This document shows, piece after piece, positions 1 through 7,094 of a DNA stretch of 64,000 nt (its first letter is position 1; each line of letters opens with the position of its first letter). The stretch is from Halopseudomonas salegens. Its GTDB lineage: Bacteria; Pseudomonadota; Gammaproteobacteria; Pseudomonadales; Pseudomonadaceae. Location: contig NZ_LT629787.1 of assembly GCF_900105655.1 (NCBI RefSeq), positions 2,914,001 through 2,978,000 of the forward strand. The letters are read 5' to 3'. Position numbers and translations under genes: made by a program. The notes beneath the pieces are model-generated. The model was given only the letters and a program-made list of their open reading frames with translations, made no database searches and was not told the origin of the DNA.

Positions 1-2
1 GC

Positions 3-206
3 CACCTGGACCAGACCATGCGTGACATTCGCAACAGCGGCAAAGTCATCGGCGTCGAACGCATTGCGGTCATGGCAGCCCTGAATATCAGCCATGACAT
101 GCTCACTGGCGGACGGCAGAAAGACGTTGAACTGAACAGCCAGCAACAGCAGATTACCGACCTGGTCAGCCGTCTGGATCAGGCCCTGGCCCGCCATCAG
201 GCGTGA
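3..206 (+). CDS. zapA: Cell division protein ZapA (3' part)
   Basis: Only the C-terminal 67 codons lie in the window; the reading frame is open back to the left edge, so the start is outside. ZapA is a small cytoplasmic protein that binds FtsZ and promotes bundling of Z-ring filaments. The visible part has the family's pattern: a region around GVERIAVMAALNI followed by an amphipathic, glutamine-rich coiled-coil tail (QQQQITDLVSRLDQAL). The call is strongly backed by context, since zapA is followed by the 6S RNA gene and fau in many gammaproteobacteria, and that order is seen here. Confidence 0.85.
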   Translation, partial: HLDQTMRDIRNSGKVIGVERIAVMAALNISHDMLTGGRQKDVELNSQQQQITDLVSRLDQALARHQA

Positions 207-236
207 TGCGCACATGAATCCATGGTGAAAATGCTG

Positions 237-242
237 TACAGT
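237..242 (+). promoter_or_regulatory. Probable -10 element of the 6S RNA promoter
   Basis: TACAGT lies about 6 to 9 bases before the expected 5' end of the 6S RNA. No good -35 match is visible at the usual distance (ATGAAT at 214–219). Inferred from position. Confidence 0.4.
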
Positions 243-247
243 AACGC

Positions 248-427
248 TTGTCCCTGGGGTGTTTGCCAGTCGGAGATGTCCCTGAGCCGATACTTCTGTA
301 CCAGGGGGCTGCTTGCCACAGCCAGTGTGCATGTCCGCATGACGGAAAGCCTTAGGCCTGGCGGCATCCTCCGCCTTGAACTTTCGGGTTCAAGGGCTAA
401 CCCGACAGCGGCATTCCCGGGGACTCT
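248..427 (+). ncRNA. ssrS: 6S RNA
   Basis: This 180-base stretch between zapA and fau matches the known layout and sequence landmarks of 6S RNA, which mimics an open promoter and sequesters sigma-70 RNA polymerase in stationary phase. Recognisable blocks are CCCTGAGCCGATA near 279–291, GCATGTCCGCATGACGGAAAGCC-type sequence around 330–350, and CCTTGAAC...GTTCAAGGGCTAAC near 373–400. The two ends (TCCCTGGGGTGTT and GCATTCCCGGGGA) can pair to give the closing stem, leaving the characteristic large central bubble. The exact ends are estimates. In related bacteria the transcript often extends into the downstream fau message; here fau starts 4 bases after the estimated RNA end. Confidence 0.9.
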
Positions 428-430
428 TTC

Positions 431-1048
431 ATGACTCGCGGCCAATGGCGGCGCACCTTGCGCCAACGCCGACGCAGCCTGAGCAAGGCTCAGCAGGCAC
501 GCGCCAGTCGCGACCTGTGTCGCCGCATTGCACAGCTGCCGAGCTTTCAGCGCAGCCGACGCATTGGCCTGTACCTGCCCAATGATGGCGAAATCGACCC
601 CACTCCCTTGCTGTACCTGGCACAACGCCGGGGCAAACACTGCTACCTGCCGGTCGTCTCTGGATGGCCACGCCAGCAGATGCGCTTGCAGCGGTTGCGC
701 CCGGGACAACGCTGGGCGCGCAACCGTTTCGGTATAAACGAACCCGCGTCTGCCCCGCACTGGCAAGTGAAGGCCTGGCAACTGGATTTACTGTTACTGC
801 CACTGGTCGGTTTTGATCGGCAAGGCAATCGGCTGGGCATGGGTGGCGGCTTCTATGACCGCTGCCTGGCCTACAGGCAACGTCGGCGGCATTGGCGGCG
901 CCCACAACTGCTGGGGCTGGCCCACCAATGCCAGGAAGTGCCGCAACTGCCAATTGCCGACTGGGATATTCCGCTGGACGGCATTGTTACCGACCGGTAC
1001 AGCCTGTTTTTACAAGAATCAGGGTTGGGCACTGATACCCGGCGGTGA
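431..1048 (+). CDS. fau: 5-formyltetrahydrofolate cyclo-ligase
   Basis: A 205-residue cytoplasmic enzyme that converts 5-formyltetrahydrofolate to 5,10-methenyltetrahydrofolate with ATP. The diagnostic C-terminal motif GMGGGFYDRCL is present near residues 139–149, and the N-terminus is basic and arginine-rich (RGQWRRTLRQRRRSL), as is usual for the family. Length fits (about 180–210 residues). It directly follows 6S RNA, the standard arrangement. Its last 30 bases overlap, in antisense, the 3' end of the small gene at 1019–1147. Confidence 0.93.
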   Translation: MTRGQWRRTLRQRRRSLSKAQQARASRDLCRRIAQLPSFQRSRRIGLYLPNDGEIDPTPLLYLAQRRGKHCYLPVVSGWPRQQMRLQRLRPGQRWARNRFGINEPASAPHWQVKAWQLDLLLLPLVGFDRQGNRLGMGGGFYDRCLAYRQRRRHWRRPQLLGLAHQCQEVPQLPIADWDIPLDGIVTDRYSLFLQESGLGTDTRR

Positions 1049-1147
1049 GTCATTGCGATCCAGATAACTCTGGGTATATCCGGTTGTCACTACTCCCAGG
1101 GTAAAAACCAGTACGAGAATCCACATGGGATCCAACTTACGGCGCAT
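1019..1147 (-). CDS. Small single-span membrane protein (42 aa), unknown function
   Basis: A 42-codon frame starts with ATG at 1147, preceded at a good distance by a strong Shine-Dalgarno match (AGGAGAGG). The product begins MRRKLDPMWILVLVFTLGV: a short positively charged N-terminus, then one hydrophobic segment at about residues 8–24, then a polar tail ending in a Ser-Pro-Pro-Gly stretch. This suggests an N-in inner-membrane peptide. The last 10 codons overlap the end of fau on the other strand. I do not recognise a named family. The ribosome-binding site and the plausible topology are the reasons for calling it. The next gene (EVE protein) is divergent. Confidence 0.6.
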   Translation of the reverse strand: MRRKLDPMWILVLVFTLGVVTTGYTQSYLDRNDSPPGISAQP

Positions 1148-1336
1148 CGCTGCCTCTCCTTGCTAATATCAATGGGCAATCTTGTTGTGAATGCGAATGA
1201 CGCGTCAAATCAGGCCCGAACAGTTGCTTGCCAGTCAAATTGTCAGGCAACCCATGAGACTATTGACGCCGTTTCGCAAAACACTCTGTTTAAAACATGC
1301 AACAAAACATGTCAAATCTGATACAGGAATTTCCCC

Positions 1337-1807
1337 ATGGCCTACTGGCTACTCAAATCCGAGCCTGATGCATTTTCCATAGACGATCTGCACCAACAGG
1401 GCGAAGCCACGTGGGACGGGGTCCGCAACCATCAAGCAAAAAACTATATCGCCCGCATGCAACCGGGCGATCTGTTCCTGTTCTATCATTCCAGCTGTAC
1501 CCCACCAGGGCTGGCCGGTTGCGGCGAAATCATCAGCACGGCCTACCCCGACCTCAGCGCTCTTGATCCGCACAGCCCGGGTCATGACCCTCGCAGCAGC
1601 AAGAGCAAATTGCCCTGGTTATGTGTAGACGTACGTTGGCGCGAAAAGTTTCCGCGTTTTGTTTCACTGCAAACGCTGAAAGCATCCAGCGCCCTGCAAC
1701 ACCTGCCACTGCTCAAGCGCGGCAACCGGCTCTCGGTCATGCCTGTCAATAGCGAAGACTTTACCTGCATGGTCGAACTCGCCGGTGGCAAAACCCATGC
1801 CTGCTAG
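1337..1807 (+). CDS. EVE domain-containing protein
   Basis: A 156-residue protein that is a single EVE domain (PUA/YTH-like fold, proposed to bind modified bases in DNA or RNA). It opens with the hallmark MAYWLLKSEPDAFSIDDL and continues with TWDGVRNHQAKNYIARM and GDLFLFYHSSC, matching the family's conserved blocks; the C-terminus has PLLKRGNRLSVMPV. This full-length single-domain form is common in Proteobacteria and frequently sits near fau. The start is the ATG immediately before the family's N-terminal motif. Physiological role is not established. Confidence 0.93.
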   Translation: MAYWLLKSEPDAFSIDDLHQQGEATWDGVRNHQAKNYIARMQPGDLFLFYHSSCTPPGLAGCGEIISTAYPDLSALDPHSPGHDPRSSKSKLPWLCVDVRWREKFPRFVSLQTLKASSALQHLPLLKRGNRLSVMPVNSEDFTCMVELAGGKTHAC

Positions 1808-1873
1808 CAGAGCCAGCGCTGGCATGCCGACAAGCGATGTGCTATCACATAGGCAGTATCTCTGAGGCCATCC

Positions 1874-3724
1874 ATGCTACTTCGCACCTTTGCACGCAAT
1901 CCGGGGCTATCCCGGGTGCTGATCGCCACCCTATGCGGGCTGCTGATCGCGGCCAATCTGTTGATTTGGCAAGCCCTGACCAATGCGGAAAAGCAGCAGG
2001 CCAAGTCGCGTCTGAAACTTGAGACCCATGCGCTCGCACTGCAACTTGAGGCGCGCTTCGAGAGCCAGGCCAGCAGCTTGCGTCGCCTCGCCAATCGCTG
2101 GCCCTACCATCATGACGATTATCAACAATGGTTGCTGGATGTAGAGCGCCTGCTCGATGACGTCGGCAACTATCAGGCAATAGAGTGGCTGGATGCCGAT
2201 TACCGCATGCAGTGGATTGAACCTCTGGCCGGCAACGAAGCGGTGATTGGCTTCGAGTACCCGCTTGACCATCCTAACTACCCTTTTCTCGAGCGTGTGC
2301 GCGGCTCCAGCGAACCAGAGTTGAGTGACAGTTTCGAATTGCAACAGGGCGGTCCCGGCCTTGCCTACTACGTCCCGGTATACCGTGAAATTGACGGTCA
2401 GAAGCGTTTTGACGGCTTCCTGCTGGCAGTTTTCCGCGTGGAAGTGCTGCTCGAAGACTTGCTGCGCGACCTGGCTGAAGAGCGTCTGAGCCTGGTGTTC
2501 TATGACCAGCGGGCTGAATTGTTCAATCGCCAGCGCCCGGACGCCCTGGAGCTGGACTGGGCGGTTGAAAGCCAGGTTGTGCTGGGCGGGAATAGCGGTT
2601 TCGTACTGCGCAGCAAACCCACCCGACAACTACTGCAGGAAACCACCACCCGCTTGCCGGCAATGATCCTTGGGGCTGGGCTCCTGGCCAGTTTTAGCCT
2701 TTGCCTGGCTCTGTGGCTTGCCATGCTCAGCGGCCAGCGCTCGCAACAACTGAAACAGAGCAATCAGAGCCTGCAGCGGGAGGTGGTCCGTCGCCAGGCA
2801 ACCGAAGAGCGCATGCAGCAACAGTCAGCGCGGCTGAAGCTGATCCTCGACCTGACCGATCATAGCCATGATGCCCTCTTCATCATCGGGCTGGATCCGC
2901 AGGAGCTGATCTATATGAACCGGGCTTGCTGGCAGACCCTTGGTTATGACCAGAAAGAACTCGCCAGCATACTGGCCATTGCCCCCGAAGACGTAATGCC
3001 GGACTACCAGGCCTGGGCCGACCTGCTGCAGCAACAGGTCGAATCACAAGGCAATGCCATTTATCAGCAGAATGCCCGCCATCGCAATGGCGACCTGATT
3101 CCGATGGAAATCAGTGTCAGCTATCTGCAGCGTTACGGCCGCGACCACCTGATCTGCGTCGGCCGCAACAACAGCGTGCAACTGGCTGTCACCCATCGAC
3201 TGGAAGCACTATCCAACCAGGATGGCCTGACCGGTCTGTTCAATCGCCGCTACTTTGACGAGACCCTGCACAGTGAGTGGCGCCGCATGCGTCGCGGCAG
3301 TGAGCCCTTGGGGCTGCTGATGCTTGATGTCGATCACTTCAAACCCTTCAATGACCAACTTGGCCACCAGGCGGGTGACGAAGCCCTGCAAAAACTGGCC
3401 GTGGCATTGCGGGAGAATCTGCTGCGCGAAGGAGACTGCGCCTGCCGCTATGGTGGCGAGGAGTTTGCGGTCATTCTGCCGGGCGCCGACCTGGAACAGT
3501 GCGAGCGGGTAGCACATCACTTGCATCAGGCAGTGCAAGATCTGCACATCAGCCATCCGGAAACAGAGATAAAGTACCTGACCATCAGTATCGGGGCAGC
3601 CAGCCTGATCCCCGACGCCGACAACAGCCCCCACGATCTGGTTCAGATTGCCGACCGGATGCTCTATCAGGCCAAAAGCTCCGGGCGCAACCGGACCTGC
3701 AGCGCAGATCAGGCGGCCAGCTGA
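1874..3724 (+). CDS. Membrane-bound sensor diguanylate cyclase (PAS-GGDEF)
   Basis: A 616-residue protein predicted to make cyclic di-GMP. A first membrane segment lies at about residues 13–36 and a second at about 262–286, enclosing a periplasmic sensor region of roughly 220 residues that resembles CHASE-type domains. It is followed by a coiled linker, a PAS domain (about 320–435) and a GGDEF domain (about 450–610). The active-site motif is GGEEF at 527–531, and an RxxD product-inhibition site (REGD, 518–521) sits exactly five residues before it, so both catalysis and feedback look intact. The stop codon is one base from that of convergent ilvA. Signal sensed is unknown. Confidence 0.92.
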   Translation: MLLRTFARNPGLSRVLIATLCGLLIAANLLIWQALTNAEKQQAKSRLKLETHALALQLEARFESQASSLRRLANRWPYHHDDYQQWLLDVERLLDDVGNYQAIEWLDADYRMQWIEPLAGNEAVIGFEYPLDHPNYPFLERVRGSSEPELSDSFELQQGGPGLAYYVPVYREIDGQKRFDGFLLAVFRVEVLLEDLLRDLAEERLSLVFYDQRAELFNRQRPDALELDWAVESQVVLGGNSGFVLRSKPTRQLLQETTTRLPAMILGAGLLASFSLCLALWLAMLSGQRSQQLKQSNQSLQREVVRRQATEERMQQQSARLKLILDLTDHSHDALFIIGLDPQELIYMNRACWQTLGYDQKELASILAIAPEDVMPDYQAWADLLQQQVESQGNAIYQQNARHRNGDLIPMEISVSYLQRYGRDHLICVGRNNSVQLAVTHRLEALSNQDGLTGLFNRRYFDETLHSEWRRMRRGSEPLGLLMLDVDHFKPFNDQLGHQAGDEALQKLAVALRENLLREGDCACRYGGEEFAVILPGADLEQCERVAHHLHQAVQDLHISHPETEIKYLTISIGAASLIPDADNSPHDLVQIADRMLYQAKSSGRNRTCSADQAAS

Positions 3725-3725
3725 T

Positions 3726-5240
3726 TCAGCCGAGAAACAGGCGGTAAGCCGGGTTTTCCGATTCATCCCAATAGGGGTAGCCAATCTTGTCCAGGGCCTC
3801 ATCAACCTGGTGGCGCTCGTCTTCCGGCACCTGCAAGCCGACCACCACGCGACCATAGGCCGCACCATGGTTGCGGTAATGGAACATGGAAATATTCCAG
3901 CGCCCGCCCAGATTGCGCAGAAAGTTGAACAAGGCTCCCGGCCGCTCGGGAAACTCGAAACGGTAGATCACCTCATCGCGCACATGGTCGGCATGGCCGC
4001 CCACCAGATGGCGGATGTGCAGTTTGGCCAACTCATTGTCGGTCATATCCAGCACCGGGAAACCCAGTTCACGCAGGTTGCCGACCAGTGCATCGCGTGG
4101 ATCAGACTCCGGATGAGTCTGCACGCCGACAAAGATCTGTGCTTCTGCACGGTCGTAAAAGCGGTAATTGAACTCGGTGATCGAGCGTTTGCCCAGCGCC
4201 TCGCAGAACGCCTTGAAACTGCCGGGGCGCTCCGGAATGGTCACCGCAAGAATGGCTTCACGCCGCTCACCGATCTCCGCCCTCTCGGCAACATGGCGCA
4301 AACGATCAAAGTTGACGTTGGCACCCGAATCAATGGCGATATAAACCTGCCCTTCACAGCCTTCACGCTCGACGTACTTCTTGATTCCGGCCACGCCAAG
4401 ACAGCCCGCTGGCTCGCAGATGGAACGGGTATCGTCGTAGATATCCTTGATCGCCGCACACATCTCGTCGGTAGTCACGGTGATGACTTCATCCACGTAA
4501 TGCCGACACACTTCAAAAGTGTGCTCGCCGATCTGAGCCACTGCCACACCATCGGCAAACAGCCCGACCTGACTCAGCACCACGCGCTCGTCCGCCGCCA
4601 TGGCCGCTTGCAGACAGGCCGCTTCTGTCGGCTCGACACCAATGACCTTGATATCCGGACGCAGGTATTTCACATAGGCAGCAATCCCGGCAACCAGACC
4701 ACCGCCCCCAACCGGAACGAAAATCGCATCCAGCGGACCCTGATGCTGGCGCAGGATCTCCATCGCCACCGTGCCCTGGCCAGCAATGGTGTCCGGGTCA
4801 TCATAGGGATGAATGTAGGTGTAGCCTTTTTCTTCGATCAGCTTTCGCGAGTAGGCCAGGGCTTCATCAAAAGCATCGCCATGCAGAATGACCTTGGCAC
4901 CACGCGCGCGCACCGCCTTGACCTTGATCTCCGGCGTGGTGCGCGGCATGACAATGGTTGCCTTTACACCCAGATGGCGCGCAGCATAGGCCAATCCCTG
5001 GGCATGGTTACCCGCTGAGGCGGCCACTACGCCCTTGGCCCGCTGTTCGTCAGACAGCTGCGACAGCTTGTTATACGCACCACGAATCTTGAACGAGAAA
5101 ACTGGCTGCAGGTCTTCACGCTTGAGCAACACGGTGTTGCCCAGGCGTTCGGACAGAAAGGGCGCGGCATGAATAGGCGTTTCAACCGCCACATCATAGA
5201 CCGGCGAGCAGAGGATTTTCTTGACGTAGGATTCCAGCAT
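3726..5240 (-). CDS. ilvA: Threonine ammonia-lyase (threonine deaminase), biosynthetic
   Basis: A 504-residue PLP enzyme converting threonine to 2-oxobutanoate, the first step to isoleucine. The PLP lysine lies in FSFKIRGAYNK (K51), the phosphate-binding glycine loop is PVGGGGLVAGIA, and an N-terminal catalytic half is followed by two ACT-like regulatory modules (about 325–405 and 420–500), the layout of the allosteric biosynthetic enzyme (E. coli IlvA 514 residues). The ATG at 5240 is chosen because the family N-terminus begins there; the open frame extends upstream but with unrelated sequence. Divergent from rpiA with 124 bases between starts, an arrangement common in Pseudomonas. Confidence 0.96.
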   Translation of the reverse strand: MLESYVKKILCSPVYDVAVETPIHAAPFLSERLGNTVLLKREDLQPVFSFKIRGAYNKLSQLSDEQRAKGVVAASAGNHAQGLAYAARHLGVKATIVMPRTTPEIKVKAVRARGAKVILHGDAFDEALAYSRKLIEEKGYTYIHPYDDPDTIAGQGTVAMEILRQHQGPLDAIFVPVGGGGLVAGIAAYVKYLRPDIKVIGVEPTEAACLQAAMAADERVVLSQVGLFADGVAVAQIGEHTFEVCRHYVDEVITVTTDEMCAAIKDIYDDTRSICEPAGCLGVAGIKKYVEREGCEGQVYIAIDSGANVNFDRLRHVAERAEIGERREAILAVTIPERPGSFKAFCEALGKRSITEFNYRFYDRAEAQIFVGVQTHPESDPRDALVGNLRELGFPVLDMTDNELAKLHIRHLVGGHADHVRDEVIYRFEFPERPGALFNFLRNLGGRWNISMFHYRNHGAAYGRVVVGLQVPEDERHQVDEALDKIGYPYWDESENPAYRLFLG

Positions 5241-5323
5241 GGGATTTCGGCTTGACCAGGGTGAAAACGACCAGTCTAGCGAATTGACTGCGGTACGACT
5301 ACACGTTGCCCGCGGCAAACCCG

Positions 5324-5329
5324 TATAAT
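5324..5329 (+). promoter_or_regulatory. -10 element of the rpiA promoter
   Basis: A perfect TATAAT lies 36 bases before the rpiA ATG in the ilvA–rpiA divergent region. No clear -35 is found at the standard spacing, so strength is uncertain. Confidence 0.5.
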
Positions 5330-5364
5330 TCGTAACTTTACTACCGGCCAAGGGGAACATCGGC

Positions 5365-6039
5365 ATGAACCAGGACCAACTCAAACAGGCTGTCGGCCAG
5401 GCGGCCGTCGACCTGCTACTGCCTGATCTGGAAGACAGCAGCATCATCGGCATCGGCACCGGTTCCACGGCCAACTGTTTTATTGATGCTCTGGCCAAAC
5501 ACAAGGGATTCTTTGACGGCGCCGTCGCCAGCTCGGAAGCCACGGCTGCGCGCCTGAAAGAGCACGGCATTCCGGTCTACGAACTGAACAATGTATTCGA
5601 GCTGGCTTTTTACATTGACGGCGCGGATGAGACCAACCGCCATCTGGAACTGATCAAGGGTGGCGGCGCAGCCCTGACCCGCGAGAAGATCGTTGCTGCG
5701 GTGGCGAAAACCTTTATCTGCATTGCCGACGACAGCAAGCTGGTCGACACTCTGGGCAGCTTTCCGCTCCCGGTCGAGGTAATCCCCATGGCACGCAGCC
5801 ATGTGGCCCGCGAGATCGTCAAACTGGGCGGTGATCCGGTTTACCGGGACGGCTGCGTGACCGATAACGGCAATGTGATTCTGGATGTGCACAACATGCA
5901 GATCCACGATCCGCGCAAACTGGAAGACCAGCTCAACAGCATCGTTGGCGTGGTCTGCAACGGTCTGTTTGCCCACCGCCCGGCAGATATTCTGCTGTTG
6001 GGCACCAGTTCCGGTGTGGAAACACTGAAGCGCAGTTGA
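5365..6039 (+). CDS. rpiA: Ribose-5-phosphate isomerase A
   Basis: A 224-residue cytoplasmic enzyme interconverting ribose 5-phosphate and ribulose 5-phosphate in the pentose phosphate pathway. Family signatures are all visible: GIGTGSTAN (29–37), DGADE (85–89), and [14 protein letters not shown] (98–111) holding the catalytic lysine and glutamate. Length matches E. coli RpiA (219). An AGGGGAAC ribosome-binding site precedes the ATG. It ends at a hairpin that also covers the end of the convergent fumarylacetoacetate-hydrolase-like gene. Confidence 0.97.
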   Translation: MNQDQLKQAVGQAAVDLLLPDLEDSSIIGIGTGSTANCFIDALAKHKGFFDGAVASSEATAARLKEHGIPVYELNNVFELAFYIDGADETNRHLELIKGGGAALTREKIVAAVAKTFICIADDSKLVDTLGSFPLPVEVIPMARSHVAREIVKLGGDPVYRDGCVTDNGNVILDVHNMQIHDPRKLEDQLNSIVGVVCNGLFAHRPADILLLGTSSGVETLKRS

Positions 6040-6050
6040 ACGTCCTTTAT

Positions 6051-6075
6051 TGCCGCAGACACTCAGTCTGCGGCA
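6051..6075. terminator. Hairpin between rpiA and the convergent FAH-family gene
   Basis: A perfect 10-base inverted repeat (TGCCGCAGAC / GTCTGCGGCA) with a 5-base loop. The stop codon of the gene on the minus strand (6063–6065) lies in the loop. There is no long T-run on either side, so it may be a weak or bidirectional terminator. Confidence 0.55.
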
Positions 6076-6749
6076 GCTTCACCAGCAATTTCAGCCGACT
6101 GTTCCAGCGCGCCCGGGATCGCCAGCTCCAGCACATCGCCGGCTTGCAGTTCGCCAACACCTGCCGGTGTGCCGGTAATGACGACATCACCCGGTTGCAG
6201 GGTAAACACACAGGCGATCTGCTGCAGCAGGCTGAGGATCGGCGTAATCATCTCGGCACTGGAACCCTGCTGGCGTACTTCGCCATTGACCACCAGGCGC
6301 AAGGGCAGCTCAGTCAGCGCCGGGGCCTGTTCAGGACGAATAAATACCGAGAGCGGGCAGGCTCCATCAAATGACTTGGCGCGCTCCCAGGGGTGCCCCT
6401 TGGCTTTCAGCTGGTCCTGCAATTCACGCAGCGTCAGATCCAGCGCCAGCCCAACCCCGATGATCGACTGCCGGGCCTGCTCGATGCTTACCTCACCGCG
6501 CAGTGGCTGGCCGATCAGCAAGGCAATTTCCGTTTCATAGTGCACCGGACCCTTGCCTGTCGGCAGCTGCAAGGGGGCATCACTGAGCGGTACCACGGCA
6601 GTGGCCGGCTTGATAAACAGCAATGGCTCACTGGGCACCGGATTGTTCAGTTCACGCGCATGTTCGGCATAATTGCGCCCGACACAGACGACCTTGCCCA
6701 GTGGCAGGTCGATGGTGGTGCCGTCAGCGAAGTGGTGTTGGTAGGACAT
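6063..6749 (-). CDS. Fumarylacetoacetate hydrolase family protein
   Basis: A 228-residue protein of the FAH superfamily, cytoplasmic, metal-dependent enzymes that cleave or isomerise acylpyruvates and related diketo acids. The N-terminus carries the family motif CVGRNYAEHARELNN, metal ligands are expected in HYETEIALL, and the C-terminus has GDVVITGTPAGVG, the usual family ending. The start at 6749 is the ATG just before the conserved region. Single-domain length is typical of acylpyruvase or oxaloacetate-tautomerase-like members. In Pseudomonas a gene like this lies close to the D-2-hydroxyglutarate dehydrogenase and serA genes, as here; the substrate is not clear from sequence. Confidence 0.9.
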   Translation of the reverse strand: MSYQHHFADGTTIDLPLGKVVCVGRNYAEHARELNNPVPSEPLLFIKPATAVVPLSDAPLQLPTGKGPVHYETEIALLIGQPLRGEVSIEQARQSIIGVGLALDLTLRELQDQLKAKGHPWERAKSFDGACPLSVFIRPEQAPALTELPLRLVVNGEVRQQGSSAEMITPILSLLQQIACVFTLQPGDVVITGTPAGVGELQAGDVLELAIPGALEQSAEIAGEAAAD

Positions 6750-6805
6750 GCAGACTCCACGCAAGAGATGGGTAGAAACACGGCTTGCTGCACTAGATCT
6801 GGCAA

Positions 6806-6914
6806 GCGGTGTTGCCTGGCCCTGATCTGGACCGTCTATAGCCAAGGACGGCTATAGACGAGCGTACAGGGACGTATTTACAGCGTGTCCAGGTCAGGGG
6901 CCAGGCAATACCGC
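6806..6914. repeat. Multi-hairpin palindromic element, copy A
   Basis: An outer inverted repeat pairs 6806–6832 with 6887–6914 (27 of 28 positions apart from two mismatches and one extra G). Nested inside is a perfect 11-base hairpin (6833–6843 with 6850–6860) with loop AAGGAC, followed by the spacer words GAGCGTACAGGGACG and AGCGTGTC. The same loop, the word CAGGGA and the AGCGTGTC border recur in copy B at 43413–43510, although the stems have different sequences. I do not know a name for it. It could be a terminator-like structure, a structured RNA or a mobile palindromic repeat. Confidence 0.75.
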
Positions 6915-6979
6915 ACAACTCAGAACCTTTCCTATCAGTGTTTCTAACCAATAGTTTTACAAACACACTCTTTTAAGCC

Positions 6980-7068
6980 GCGTAAATGGACGGCATCACC
7001 AGGCACCGACCCCTGGGACGGGTTCACGGCGTGTCCGCTGCGGGTGAACCCTGCCTGAGCTGACACGC
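6980..7068. repeat. Degenerate relative of the multi-hairpin element
   Basis: The words AATGGACGGC and CTGGGACGGGTTCACGGCGT (then GTCC) resemble the scaffold of copy A, but the long outer stem is missing. Instead GGGTTCAC at about 7019–7026 can pair with GTGAACCC at about 7043–7051, and GCGTGTC (7029–7035) with GACACGC (7062–7068). Lying just downstream of the dehydrogenase stop codon, it may act as that gene's terminator. Confidence 0.4.
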
Positions 7069-7094
7069 TGATGACTGGCCAGTTTTTTACAACG

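Larger units (their letters stand above)
6750..7094. other. 345-base intergenic region with structured repeats
   Basis: The region between the FAH-family gene and the D-2-hydroxyglutarate dehydrogenase gene, both on the minus strand, has no convincing coding frame. It holds a large multi-hairpin element (6806–6914), an AT-rich stretch (about 6925–6975) and a second, degenerate block with similar scaffold words (about 6980–7068). The promoter of the FAH-family gene must lie here. Confidence 0.7.

Noticed and set aside
1292..1311. Direct repeat AAAACATG twice, 12 bases apart, upstream of the EVE gene
   Set aside because: Short and in AT-rich promoter sequence. It could be a regulator site, but nothing else supports it.
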